DNA of 54,140 nucleotides from Caldilineaceae bacterium (GTDB taxonomy: Bacteria; Chloroflexota; Anaerolineae; Caldilineales; Caldilineaceae): positions 1 to 54,140 of the forward strand of contig JADLFO010000252.1 in NCBI GenBank assembly GCA_020845455.1, read 5' to 3'. This document shows positions 15,481 to 23,830 of this stretch, piece by piece. The notes beneath the pieces were generated by a model. The model was given only the letters and a program-made list of their open reading frames with translations. It was not told the DNA's origin and searched no databases. Numbering within the stretch: the stretch's first letter is position 1; every line of letters begins with the position of its first letter. The translations under genes were made by a program, and so were the position numbers.

Positions 15481-17124
15481 ATGAGCAACCCGACCGCGCA
15501 ATCTGCCGGTACGCCGCCGGACGCGCCAATCACGCCGGAGCAGTTGGCCGCGGCGGAAGCGATCATCGGCCTGAGTTTCACGCCGCAGGAGCGCGACCTG
15601 ATGTTGACAGGCGTCGGCGAGCATCGCACCCAGTATGCCCAACTGCGCGGTCAGGAGATCCCCAATGCGTTGCCTCCAGCCTTTCACTTTGACCCCCGGC
15701 TCCCTGTGGGGGCGGTGGCGCGCCTCGCATGCCGCCCGCTGACCGTCAGCCCTGCGGCACTGCCCCCGCTGCCTGCTAACCTGGAAGAGCTGGCCTTTGC
15801 GCCCGTCACCGTGCTGGCGGAACTGCTGCGCACGCGGCAGATGACCGCCACGCAGTTGACCGAGATGTATTTGGCCCGCCTCAAACGCCATGACTCGGCG
15901 CTGGCCTGTGTGGTCACACTCACCGAAGACCGCGCCCGCGGCCAGGCGGCCCAGGCCGACGCCGAGATCGCAGCGGGGCGCTATCGCGGGCCGCTGCACG
16001 GCATCCCCTGGGGCGCTAAAGACCTGCTCGCCACGCGTGGCTATCGCACGACCTGGGGCGCGCCGCCCTTCCAGCACCAGCAGATCGACCTGGATGCCAC
16101 TGTGGTGCAGCGGCTCGACGCAGCGGGCGCGGTGCTCGTCGCCAAGCTCTCGATGGGTGCGCTGGCCTGGGGCGATGTCTGGTTTGGCGGCACGACCAAA
16201 TCGCCGTGGAACCTAGAATATGGCTCCAGCGGGTCGTCCGCGGGGTCGGGCGCGGCGACCGCGGCGGGGCTGGTCGGCTTTGCCATCGGCACCGAGACCT
16301 ACGGCTCGATTGTTTCGCCGGCCCACGCCTGCGGCATCACCGGCCTGCGCCCCACCTTTGGCCGCGTCAGCCGTCACGGGGCCATGACCTTGGCCTGGAC
16401 GCTCGACAAGATCGGCCCGATGTGCCGGTCGGTCGAGGATTGCGCCCTGGTGCTGGATGCGATCCTCGGCCCCGACGGACTCGACCCCACGGTGGTGGAT
16501 GCGCCCTTCGACTTCGCGCCGCGCGCTGATCTCAGTGGGCTGCGGGTCGGCTACCTACACCGCGACTTTGACGCCCCAGCAGCGGATTCGGAATCTGCCG
16601 AGACTGGCACGCAGGATGCGCAGAGCCTGGCCGTGCTGCGCGATCTGGGCGCGCAGTTGATCCCGATCGACTTGCCCGACTTCCCCGCCGAGGCGTTGGA
16701 GATCATACTCTGGGCGGAGACGGCCGCGGCCTTCGACGACCTGACGCGCAGCAACCGCGACGACGAGTTGACCCTCCAGATTGAGGATGCTTGGCCGAAT
16801 AAATGGCGTGTGGCACGGCTGATCCCGGCGGTGGAATACTTGCAGGCCAGCCGCCTGCGCACACGGTTGATGGCGGAGATGGCGCGGCTGATGGACGCGG
16901 TTGATCTCTATGTCACGCCGACGCAGGGGCGCAGCCTGTGGATCACCAACGCCACCGGCCACCCGCAACTGGCCCTGCCGAACGGGTTTCGAGCGAATGA
17001 CCTCCCCTCGACGATCAGCTTGGTGGGGCGGCTCTACGACGAGGCGACGCTGCTCGCCGCGGCGCATGCCGTGCAGCAAGCGACCGATTTTCACCGGCAG
17101 ATCCCGCCGCTGTTTGCGCCCTAG
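15481..17124 (+). CDS. amidase signature (AS) family amidase
   Basis: Hydrolyses a C-N amide bond with a Ser-cisSer-Lys triad. In 547 residues the AS signature is complete: GPLHGIPWGAKDLL holds the catalytic Lys, and GSSGSSAGSGAATAAGLVGF and GTETYGSIVSPA hold the two serines. An extra ~110-residue N-terminal helical region precedes the AS domain, longer than in GatA. No GatB or GatC is near, so this is more likely a catabolic amidase than the tRNA amidotransferase subunit. It lies 23 bp after the SDR and is surely cotranscribed. The ATG at 15481 follows GAAAGGCAAG. Confidence 0.87.
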   Translation: MSNPTAQSAGTPPDAPITPEQLAAAEAIIGLSFTPQERDLMLTGVGEHRTQYAQLRGQEIPNALPPAFHFDPRLPVGAVARLACRPLTVSPAALPPLPANLEELAFAPVTVLAELLRTRQMTATQLTEMYLARLKRHDSALACVVTLTEDRARGQAAQADAEIAAGRYRGPLHGIPWGAKDLLATRGYRTTWGAPPFQHQQIDLDATVVQRLDAAGAVLVAKLSMGALAWGDVWFGGTTKSPWNLEYGSSGSSAGSGAATAAGLVGFAIGTETYGSIVSPAHACGITGLRPTFGRVSRHGAMTLAWTLDKIGPMCRSVEDCALVLDAILGPDGLDPTVVDAPFDFAPRADLSGLRVGYLHRDFDAPAADSESAETGTQDAQSLAVLRDLGAQLIPIDLPDFPAEALEIILWAETAAAFDDLTRSNRDDELTLQIEDAWPNKWRVARLIPAVEYLQASRLRTRLMAEMARLMDAVDLYVTPTQGRSLWITNATGHPQLALPNGFRANDLPSTISLVGRLYDEATLLAAAHAVQQATDFHRQIPPLFAP

Positions 17125-17150
17125 CACGGCCCGGCGGCGGGCAAATCCGC

Positions 17151-17179
17151 TTGTCGGTTGCGGCGCTTGGCACTATAAT
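17151..17179 (+). promoter_or_regulatory. promoter of the aminotransferase gene
   Basis: -35 TTGTCG (17151-17156), 17-bp spacer, -10 TATAAT (17174-17179), giving a leader of about 55 nt. Confidence 0.65.
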
Positions 17180-17241
17180 CGCGCGACGGAAACAGCGCAG
17201 CGGGGCGCTGTTCAGAACAGTTGTCGCGTAGGGGAGGCGAA

Positions 17242-18093
17242 ATGAGTGAACTGACCTGCTATGTGAATGGCGTCTATGTGCCTGCCGAGCAAGCCGCTCT
17301 GCCCATGAACGACCTGGGCATTGTGCGCGGCTATGGGGTCTTTGACCTCTTGCGTACCTACGGCTATTCACCGTTTCGCCTGCGCGACCATCTGCTGCGT
17401 TTGCAGCGTTCGGCCACGGCCATCGGCATTGCGCTGCCCTGGAGCCTGGGCGACCTAGAGCGGATCGTCCTCGACACCTATGCCCGCAACCGTGTGGCCG
17501 ACGCCTCGATCCGCATCGTGGTCACCGGCGGCCCTTCCAGCAATATGATGACGCCGCAGAACAACCCGTCGCTGGTGGTGATGGTGCAGCCGATCGCGCC
17601 CAGCCCCGTACGCTGCTATACCCACGGCTGTAAGGCCACCACCACGCGCATCGAACGCATCATGCCCACGGTCAAGAGCCTCAACTACATCGGCGCGATC
17701 ATGGCCGTGAGCGAGGCGGGCAAGAGCGGCGCGGTCGAGGCCATTTATCGGGATGCCTACGACCATCTGACCGAGGGCACGCGCGCTAACTTCTTTGTCT
17801 TCAAGGGCAATCATCTGATCACCCCCGGCGAGGGCATCCTCCAGGGGATCACGCGCCAGGCGGTGTTGGAGGCCGCTCCGCCCGAATTTGACGTTATCGA
17901 AGCGCCCATCCCCTATGCCGATCTCGCCACGGTGGACGAAGCCTTTCTCACCAGCACGACCAAAGAGGTGTTGCCCGTCGTGCAGGTCGACGACATTCGT
18001 ATCGGCAGCGGGGAAGTTGGCCCGCGCACGCAGCGCGTCATGCAGCTTTTTGCGAACTATGCACGCGCCGTCGGTCAGCCGGTGACCGCGTAG
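17242..18093 (+). CDS. class IV aminotransferase (branched-chain/D-amino acid type)
   Basis: PLP fold-IV enzyme of 283 residues. Signatures are GVFDLLRTYGYSPFRLRDHL, RIVVTGGPSSN, the PLP-lysine region MPTVKSLNYIGAIMA, YDHLTEGTRANFF and LTSTTKEVLPV. The family includes IlvE, D-alanine aminotransferase and aminodeoxychorismate lyase. The length and the LTEGTRANFF motif fit a D-amino-acid or branched-chain aminotransferase, and these cannot be separated by eye. ATG 17242 was chosen because AGGGGAGG is well spaced. It has its own promoter (17151-17179) and is monocistronic. Confidence 0.85.
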   Translation: MSELTCYVNGVYVPAEQAALPMNDLGIVRGYGVFDLLRTYGYSPFRLRDHLLRLQRSATAIGIALPWSLGDLERIVLDTYARNRVADASIRIVVTGGPSSNMMTPQNNPSLVVMVQPIAPSPVRCYTHGCKATTTRIERIMPTVKSLNYIGAIMAVSEAGKSGAVEAIYRDAYDHLTEGTRANFFVFKGNHLITPGEGILQGITRQAVLEAAPPEFDVIEAPIPYADLATVDEAFLTSTTKEVLPVVQVDDIRIGSGEVGPRTQRVMQLFANYARAVGQPVTA

Positions 18094-18147
18094 GCGCGGC
18101 TGACGAGGGATCATCGTCAGAACCAACTGGTCGATGCCTGACCGTAG

Positions 18148-18167
18148 CGGCGGTTTTCCAACCGCCG
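18148..18167. repeat. REP-like hairpin after the aminotransferase gene
   Basis: CGGCGGTT, loop TTCC, AACCGCCG. It is preceded by GTAG to give GTAGCGGCGGT, the same start as the larger element at 19948-20016. No T-run. It may also act as a weak terminator. Confidence 0.45.
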
Positions 18168-18253
18168 GTGTACGCTTGATAGCGCGCGTCCCACGCGGTC
18201 TATAGCAGATGTGCGCTTAGGAAACCGCACTGACGGGAGACTAAGCGACCTGC

Positions 18254-18520
18254 CTATTGTTGCGGCGTGATCTCGCCCGTCTGCGGGTCGAGGCGGAAGC
18301 GTGTCGCGCCTTTACCTTCCAGGGTGATCCCATCCACCTCTGTCCACGCCACCGGCTTTAACAGGCGAGTATCTTCCGAGATCAAGGCAGTTGTCTCCAG
18401 CGTCGCCACATCGACCACCATCACCGACGCTGCCCTTGCCCAGCCGCCCATTGTAGGCCGAGAACGTGGCTGTGTCTCTGCCCTCGTACGGACACGAATT
18501 CCGTAATCCCGTACGGACAC
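18254..18520 (-). pseudogene. truncated gene remnant (propeller-like C-terminus)
   Basis: An 88-residue frame. From about residue 31 (SVMVVDVATLETTALISED, then LLKPVAWTEVDG and RFRLDPQTGEITPQ) it reads like the last blades of a PD40/WD40-type protein. Residues 1-30 are encoded by the palindromic repeat region at 18485-18540 and look unrelated. This suggests a 3' fragment left after loss of the rest of the gene at the repeat. It may not be expressed. Confidence 0.4.
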
Positions 18521-18540
18521 GATATATCGTGTCCGTACGG
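18485..18540. repeat. 32-bp perfect palindrome plus an extra direct copy
   Basis: 18509-18540 is an exact self-complementary 32-mer with arms CCGTACGGACACGATA. A further copy of CGTACGGACACGA sits at 18485-18497, giving three copies in 56 bp. Function unknown. It abuts a gene remnant and so may mark an old insertion or recombination point. Confidence 0.8.
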
Positions 18541-18560
18541 CCTACTGCCCCGTTTCTGGC

Positions 18561-18592
18561 CTTTGCGTTCTCTGCGTCCTTTGCGGTAAAAC
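18561..18592 (-). repeat. ACGCAAAG-type dispersed repeat
   Basis: On the minus strand it reads TTTTACCGCAAAGGACGCAG and then AGAACGCAAAG, with a period of about 9-10 bp. Very similar short elements occur between genes in many bacterial genomes (recalled, not searched). It lies 6 bp beyond the DUF362 gene stop, so it would be in that transcript's 3' end. Confidence 0.5.
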
Positions 18593-18598
18593 CTCTGA

Positions 18599-19861
18599 CT
18601 ACACCGTCGCCGGTTCCTGGATGGCAGCGACCTGGCGCAGGGCGTGGTCATAGACCTCGTAGTGCTCGCCTTCTGCCTCGTCGGGGTCCACATACTTCAG
18701 CCACATGGCCTGGTCGGGACGGTCGCCGGCCAGCTTGCGGCGGCTGGCGCGCAGGTCGCTGACCGGGTCGTGCCAGCGCACCTCGCCCGCCTGCAGTAGG
18801 ACATACTGCCCTGCATATTTGTCGACCAGCTCTTTCTGATGATCCAGGTAATGGAGCGCCTGCTCTGCCGTGGTGCGCCGCCAGCTGATCACCGTCTGGC
18901 GCGAGTCGGTCAGCGCCGCATAGAACTTACCGACTGGGGCCTGTATCTCCGACTGGAAGTCGATCTCGTCTAGGTTGACCGTGCCGAAACCTTGTTCCGC
19001 CGCCACCAGCAGCGAATTGCGGTCGCGGTGGAAGGGTTCAGTCAGCCAATCGCTGAGCGGGTCATGGCCCATCAGATACGCGCCACAGGCATCGGTGGCG
19101 ATGGTGTGGTCGCCCGCCAGGATCGCGTTGGGGATCTGCGTCGGGCCTTCGTCGCGGCCGTTGCCCCACTCGCGGCCCGCCTGGCCGATCATGGCGTCCA
19201 CGATGTTGAGACAGGGGTTGAAGATGCGGCCCAGGTCGGCCAGCATATAGGGCATGCGCACTAGATGATGGAAGTAGGTGCGCGTGTGGCCCTCCGGTTC
19301 GCCGGGCATCAGGCCAAAGAGATTCTTCAGCGACAGGGTGATGCCCATAAAGGCGTGGTTCTTCATCTTTGCTACCGAGATGAACTCGTCCACGTCGAGC
19401 GCACTCTCCGGCAGCAGATATTGGCGGAACATCTGCCCGCCGCCGGGCACGCTGACCACGCGATAGGGCGGCTTGGTCGCATCGACATGGGTGACGCCGA
19501 ACTCGCGCAGCACAGGCAGGGCGGTCCCCGATTCCTGGGGGTTTGTCCCTTCGTACATGGCGTAGAAGCTCACATCACTGTGGATGATCTCGGCATTGGT
19601 GCGCTCGCGCAGCAGTCGCAACACGGCGCGCACCATCTTGGTGCTGACCAACTGCTGAAGCTGGCCCTCAAAGGTCACCTGGCGCTCACGCGGCTTATCT
19701 TGGTTGAACTTGATACCGATGCGCTTGGCGGCGGCCAGCCGCTCCCACGTTTCCGTCAGCGGGTCGGTGGCGCGCTTGAGCGCCTGGTAGACCTCCTCGT
19801 CGCCGGCGCGATAGTCACAGTGGACGGCACGGACCTTGTAGGGCCGGGCGGAACTGGTCAT
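18599..19861 (-). CDS. DUF362 domain protein
   Basis: 420 residues. The core motif KMKNHAFMGITLSLKNLFGLMPG (residues ~165-190; key residues K, H, T, K, N, G), a conserved DACGAYLMGH later on, and GIKFNQD near the N-terminus identify the DUF362 family, often found with iron-sulfur proteins. This copy has no CxxCxxC ferredoxin motif. The biochemical role is not known. AAGGAG precedes the ATG. It is downstream of the permease-MenA gene on the same strand but separated by 177 bp with a repeat element, so cotranscription is uncertain. Confidence 0.8.
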   Translation of the reverse strand: MTSSARPYKVRAVHCDYRAGDEEVYQALKRATDPLTETWERLAAAKRIGIKFNQDKPRERQVTFEGQLQQLVSTKMVRAVLRLLRERTNAEIIHSDVSFYAMYEGTNPQESGTALPVLREFGVTHVDATKPPYRVVSVPGGGQMFRQYLLPESALDVDEFISVAKMKNHAFMGITLSLKNLFGLMPGEPEGHTRTYFHHLVRMPYMLADLGRIFNPCLNIVDAMIGQAGREWGNGRDEGPTQIPNAILAGDHTIATDACGAYLMGHDPLSDWLTEPFHRDRNSLLVAAEQGFGTVNLDEIDFQSEIQAPVGKFYAALTDSRQTVISWRRTTAEQALHYLDHQKELVDKYAGQYVLLQAGEVRWHDPVSDLRASRRKLAGDRPDQAMWLKYVDPDEAEGEHYEVYDHALRQVAAIQEPATV

Positions 19862-19947
19862 GAGAAGAAGCTCCTTGCTAGCTCGTTCGAATTCCGGTCA
19901 GAACCACACAGGTATTGGCGTCAAGCGCTATTATACCCCATAACATC

Positions 19948-20016
19948 GTAGCGGCGGTATCGGCGCCCCTTGGGGCGCGCCGTCTGAGCACACCGGCGGT
20001 ATTAAATCGCCGCTAC
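19948..20016. repeat. REP-like nested inverted repeat
   Basis: Outer arms GTAGCGGCG (19948-19956) and CGCCGCTAC (20008-20016), with an inner hairpin GCGCCCC-TT-GGGGCGC (19963-19978). It shares GTAGCGGCGGT with the hairpin at 18148. It lies between the permease-MenA and DUF362 genes and could attenuate or stabilise the transcript. Confidence 0.5.
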
Positions 20017-20038
20017 AGTTGAGACTGTGTCGTTACGC

Positions 20039-21730
20039 TCACGCGACTTGGGCGGCGATGGCCGCGATCACGCCGACGATCATCAACCAGCCAAAGCGGC
20101 TGTGCAGGGTGGCCGTGCCGCGCAACACCTTGTTGAGCCGTGCCGGCGCGTCGTAGATCGTGGCGGTGCGGATCAGGTCGACAGCGCTGGGCAGAGTCAG
20201 CAGCGCCAGCAGTAAGAAGGGCGTCGCCTTGCCTAGCGCCACCAACGCCACCAAAAGCAGATAGCTGCCGCCGACCAGCAGGACATATTCCCAACGGCTG
20301 GCCTCGCGCCCCAGCAAGTTTGCCAGCGTGCGCTTTTTGTTGGCGCGGTCTGCGTCCAGATCGCGCATATTGTTGGCGTGGAGAATGGCCGCCACCAGCA
20401 GCCCCACCGGCGCCGACAGCCAGATCACTTCGGGCGCGATGCGCTGCGTCTGCACAAAATAGCTGCCCAGCACCATCACCGGCCCCATAAAGATAAAGAC
20501 CACCACCTCGCCCAGCCCGGTATAGGCAAAGGCCGCCGGCCCTGCGGTATAGAACCAGCCCGCCAGCACGCTGAAGAGGCCCAGGTAGAGGATAAACAGC
20601 CCGCGCGTCGCCACCAGATAGAGGCCGATGGCCGCCCCAAAGCCAAAAAAGAAGACCCCGCCCCAAAAGACCTGGCGCGGCGTCAGCATGCCTTCCTTGA
20701 GCGGGCGGTTTGGTCCCAGCGATTCCTGTGTGTCAGTACCCCTGCGCCAGTCGTAATAGTCGTTGACCAGGTTTGTGCCGGCATGGATCGAAACCGACCC
20801 CACCAGGGTTAGCGCAAAGAGCGGCCAGTTCCAGGCGCCGTCATAGGCCGCCAGCACCGCGCCCAGCACCACCGGCGTGACGCTGGCCGTAAAGCTAAAG
20901 GGCCGCGTTGCCATCCACCAGATGCGCACAAAGCGCCGCAGCCGCGGCTCGTCCTCCAGACGGCGGCGTGCCCGCCGCGACCCTTCGACGGCGCGCCAGG
21001 GCAAAAGCTGGCGTTCTAGTTCGCCCATCAGCGCGTTGAAGCCCCAGCCGAGCAGCGCCACGACGATCAGCCCGGCGAAGATCGTGGCGATGTCGTAGAT
21101 CTGGTAGCTCTGCCAGATCAGCGCGCCGATGCCGCCCTGGGGCAGCAGCAGTTCGGCGCCGACGATCACCGTGAGCGCAAAGCCCAGCCCCAGGTTGATG
21201 CCGATGAGGATGCTGGGCAGCGCCGCGGGCAGCGCCACCGTCCAGATCATGTCCCAGCGCCGCGCCCCGTTGTTGCGCGCCACGTCGAAGTAACGCTCGT
21301 CGACATTCATGACCCCGGCCATGGTGTTGATCGCCACCAAGAAGAAGACCGAGATCACGACAATGGCGTATTTGCTCGCTTCACCGATGCCAAAGAGGAT
21401 CACCACCATCGGCACCAGTGCGATCTTGGGCACAGGGTAGAGCGCGGCCACCAGCGGCGACAGCAGCAGCCGTGTGGTGCGGCTGCTGCCCATCAGCAAC
21501 CCGACCAGCACCCCCGGCGCGGCGGCCAACAAAAAGCCGACTACCATGCGCCGCAGCGTGACGACCGTGGCGGTCTGCAGCGTGCCATCTTGGAGCAGTT
21601 CCACCAACCGCTGCAGCGTCTCGCTGGGCGCGGGGAAGAAGCGCCGGTCCAGCACGTCGAGCGCCACCAGCGCTTCCCAGATCACCAGCAGCGCCAGCGG
21701 CGAGATCAGGGTGAGCAGCCGGTTTTTCAT
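20039..21730 (-). CDS. ABC permease fused to MenA/UbiA prenyltransferase
   Basis: A single 563-residue frame with two complete domains. Residues 1-245 form an SsuC/TauC/ThiX-type permease: PxSE near Thr (FPAPSETLQRL), AAALYPVPKIALVPM, and the EAA-type loop (DVARNNGARRWDMIWTVALP). Residues ~246-268 are a charged Arg-rich linker. Residues ~270-563 are a UbiA membrane prenyltransferase of MenA type, starting ATRPFSFTASVTPVVLG, with first Asp motif NDYYDWRRGTD and second Asp motif RDLDADRANKKRT. MenA attaches a polyprenyl chain to 1,4-dihydroxy-2-naphthoate in menaquinone synthesis. The ATG overlaps the ATPase stop (ATGA). Internal Met235 or Met273 could allow separate synthesis of the UbiA part. 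Confidence 0.85.
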   Translation of the reverse strand: MKNRLLTLISPLALLVIWEALVALDVLDRRFFPAPSETLQRLVELLQDGTLQTATVVTLRRMVVGFLLAAAPGVLVGLLMGSSRTTRLLLSPLVAALYPVPKIALVPMVVILFGIGEASKYAIVVISVFFLVAINTMAGVMNVDERYFDVARNNGARRWDMIWTVALPAALPSILIGINLGLGFALTVIVGAELLLPQGGIGALIWQSYQIYDIATIFAGLIVVALLGWGFNALMGELERQLLPWRAVEGSRRARRRLEDEPRLRRFVRIWWMATRPFSFTASVTPVVLGAVLAAYDGAWNWPLFALTLVGSVSIHAGTNLVNDYYDWRRGTDTQESLGPNRPLKEGMLTPRQVFWGGVFFFGFGAAIGLYLVATRGLFILYLGLFSVLAGWFYTAGPAAFAYTGLGEVVVFIFMGPVMVLGSYFVQTQRIAPEVIWLSAPVGLLVAAILHANNMRDLDADRANKKRTLANLLGREASRWEYVLLVGGSYLLLVALVALGKATPFLLLALLTLPSAVDLIRTATIYDAPARLNKVLRGTATLHSRFGWLMIVGVIAAIAAQVA

Positions 21731-22542
21731 CGTCGCGCCTCCCCCACCTCGGCGGCGCGCGCCGCGTTGACCTCGTCGCGCAGCGCCTCCCAAATCTGAT
21801 AGGAAAGCTCGCCGAAGCGTGGCTCGCGGCGCAGGTCATAGGGGTGGCGCGGGCGCGCAAAGGGCACGGCGATCTCGGCTTTGATGCGCCCCGGCGCCGT
21901 ACTCATCACCAGCACGCGGTCCGCCAGCACTAACGCTTCGTCGATCGAGTGGGTCACAAAGAGAACGGTCTTGGCCGCGCCGCCCGCGCCGGTCTGATCC
22001 CAGATGTTCAGCAGTTCTTCTTGCAGCAGCACCCGGTTCTGGGCATCCAGCGCGCCAAAGGGTTCGTCCATCAGCAGCACCTGCGGGTCGTTGGCAAGGG
22101 CGCGGCCCAGCGCCACGCGCTGGCGCATGCCGCCCGAAAGCTGGTAGGGGTAGGCTTCGGCAAAACCGGTCAGCCCCACGGTCTGCAGCATGCGGCTGAC
22201 GACCTGGTCGCGCTCGCGCAGCCCCACCCCACGCAGTTTTAGGCCATAGGCCACGTTCTCATGCACGGTCAGCCAAGGAAAAGTCGAATCGCCTTGAAAG
22301 ACCATGGCATTGAACGGGGTGCGGTCGCCGGAATGATCGGCGATCGTCAGGCTGCCGCTGCTGGGGGTGTCCAACCCGGCGATGATGCGCAGCAGCGTGC
22401 TTTTGCCGCAGCCGCTCGGCCCGACAATACAGACAAACTCGCCGGCCTCAATCTGCAGATCCACCGGCCCAAGCGCCTGGAAGTCGCGCTGGTCCGGCCC
22501 CACAAAGACTTTGGTCAGACCCGAAGCCTGGATGATGGGCAT
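21727..22542 (-). CDS. ABC transporter ATPase (nitrate/sulfonate/taurine type)
   Basis: 271-residue nucleotide-binding subunit. Walker A GPSGCGKST (~residues 42-50), Q-loop VFQGDSTFPWLTV, signature LSGGMRQRVALGRAL, Walker B VLLMDEPFGALD, switch His in FVTHSIDEAL. The VTHSIDEA and FPWLTV patterns are typical of the SsuB/TauB group that pairs with SsuC-type permeases. It lies 24 bp after the lipoprotein gene and overlaps the permease-MenA gene by 4 bp, so the three are coupled. Confidence 0.92.
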   Translation of the reverse strand: MPIIQASGLTKVFVGPDQRDFQALGPVDLQIEAGEFVCIVGPSGCGKSTLLRIIAGLDTPSSGSLTIADHSGDRTPFNAMVFQGDSTFPWLTVHENVAYGLKLRGVGLRERDQVVSRMLQTVGLTGFAEAYPYQLSGGMRQRVALGRALANDPQVLLMDEPFGALDAQNRVLLQEELLNIWDQTGAGGAAKTVLFVTHSIDEALVLADRVLVMSTAPGRIKAEIAVPFARPRHPYDLRREPRFGELSYQIWEALRDEVNAARAAEVGEARR

Positions 22543-22566
22543 CGCTAGGGCTTGCCTCCGCGCGTG

Positions 22567-23640
22567 CTATTTCCACTCCACCGGCCCGCCCAAGGCCTGC
22601 ACCGCGGCCTCGGCATAGCCGGTGTTGACGAACTGGCTCAGGTCGATATCCTCTTCATAGCTGAGTTGCCCTTCCGCGCGGAAAAAGCGCTGCAGCTCCG
22701 TCAGGTCGTCCAGCGGCACTTGCCCGTTGGGGTCATGATAGGAGCGGCTGGCGCGCCGGATCACGTCGGCGGGCACGCCGGTATATTTTTCGATGATCGC
22801 CAGGTTGGCATCGTCATACCAGGCGTCGCCGTTGAGGTCGCGCGCCCCGCGGATAAAGGCCTTGACAAAGCCCTGCGCCAGTTCGGGGTTGGCCGCCGAC
22901 CAATCCTTGTTGTAATAGATCACAGTGGAGGTGAAGTTGTCGATGAAATCGTCGCTCAAGCGGGTGATCAAGCCCTGGTCTTCGGCCAGGGTGGCGAGCG
23001 GTTCGCCCAGGATGCCGGCGTCGAGCGAGCCGCTTTCCAGCGCCGCGGCTACCTCGCGGAAGCCGACCCCCAAAACCTCGACGTCGGGGAAGTCCAACCC
23101 ACCCTGCTGCAGCGCGCGCCACAGCCAGTATTCGGTCGCCGCACCCTTGGAATTGGTGGAGACCTTTTTGCCCGCCAGATCTGCCACTTGGGTCAGTTCG
23201 CCGCTGTCATAGCGCGCTTTGCTCACGACCAGGGGGCTGGTGAGGGGGGGACGTTCGGTGTGCAGCGGTGCGACGATCTCGAATTCAATACCGCGCGCCA
23301 CGGCGTTGAGCATCCCCGCGCCGATGCCGCCGCCCGCCACGTCGAAATTGCCCGCGGCGACCTGCACCACATTTTCGGTGCCGCCCTCCACCGGCAGCAG
23401 TTCGACGCGCATCCCTTCTTCTTCAAAATAGCCCTTTTCGGCGGCGATAAAGAGCGGAGCATAGATCGTGACCGGCACATGGCCGACGCGTACCAAGGGT
23501 AGATCGCCTGCCGTTTCATCAGCCGTTTCATCGGCGGGCGCGGCGGGCGTTTCGGCAGCGGGTTGGGCAGGGGCCGTGGCCGGCGCAGCACACCCGGCCA
23601 ACAAGACAATAAGCAATAGGAGAGAGGCCCACTTTGACAT
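22567..23640 (-). CDS. ABC solute-binding lipoprotein (NMT1/SsuA-like)
   Basis: 357 residues. Lipobox LLAGC puts the lipidated Cys at residue 17, followed by an Ala/Pro/Glu-rich linker to ~45. The binding domain (VRVGHVPVTIYAPLFIAAEK, GYFEEEGMRVELLPVEGG, DVAGGGIGAGMLNAVARG) is of the periplasmic-binding class used for nitrate, sulfonates, taurine and thiamine precursors. The ligand cannot be read from sequence. The fused MenA in the same operon suggests an aromatic or quinone-precursor ligand, as an inference. It is the first gene of the import operon. Confidence 0.87.
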   Translation of the reverse strand: MSKWASLLLLIVLLAGCAAPATAPAQPAAETPAAPADETADETAGDLPLVRVGHVPVTIYAPLFIAAEKGYFEEEGMRVELLPVEGGTENVVQVAAGNFDVAGGGIGAGMLNAVARGIEFEIVAPLHTERPPLTSPLVVSKARYDSGELTQVADLAGKKVSTNSKGAATEYWLWRALQQGGLDFPDVEVLGVGFREVAAALESGSLDAGILGEPLATLAEDQGLITRLSDDFIDNFTSTVIYYNKDWSAANPELAQGFVKAFIRGARDLNGDAWYDDANLAIIEKYTGVPADVIRRASRSYHDPNGQVPLDDLTELQRFFRAEGQLSYEEDIDLSQFVNTGYAEAAVQALGGPVEWK

Positions 23641-23785
23641 AGAGTACTCCAGATTTGTTCCTCTGATAATGTTTCACGAAAGGGGATCCCGGCCGTGTTC
23701 GGCACGATCATAGCGGCATCGCCTGGGATCGCCAAATCTGTATGGGGAACTCGGTGGGGAAATGAGCGTACACTGTCCAGACACG

Positions 23786-23818
23786 ACCCTCCCGAAAGCC
23801 TGGAGTTTTCGGGAGGGT
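23786..23818. terminator. strong hairpin between P450 and transporter genes
   Basis: ACCCTCCCGAAA (23786-23797), 9-nt loop, exact complement TTTCGGGAGGGT (23807-23818). It lacks a T-run on the minus strand. It is positioned to end P450 transcription or to act in the leader of the lipoprotein gene. Confidence 0.45.
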
Positions 23819-23830
23819 GTCGAGCAGATG

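Noticed and set aside
15481..17124. Calling the amidase GatA of the tRNA amidotransferase
   Set aside because: It has a long N-terminal extension, no GatB/GatC neighbours, and sits in an operon with an SDR.
18485..18592. Insertion sequence around the palindrome and repeat
   Set aside because: No transposase frame, terminal inverted repeats with target duplication, or suitable length could be identified.
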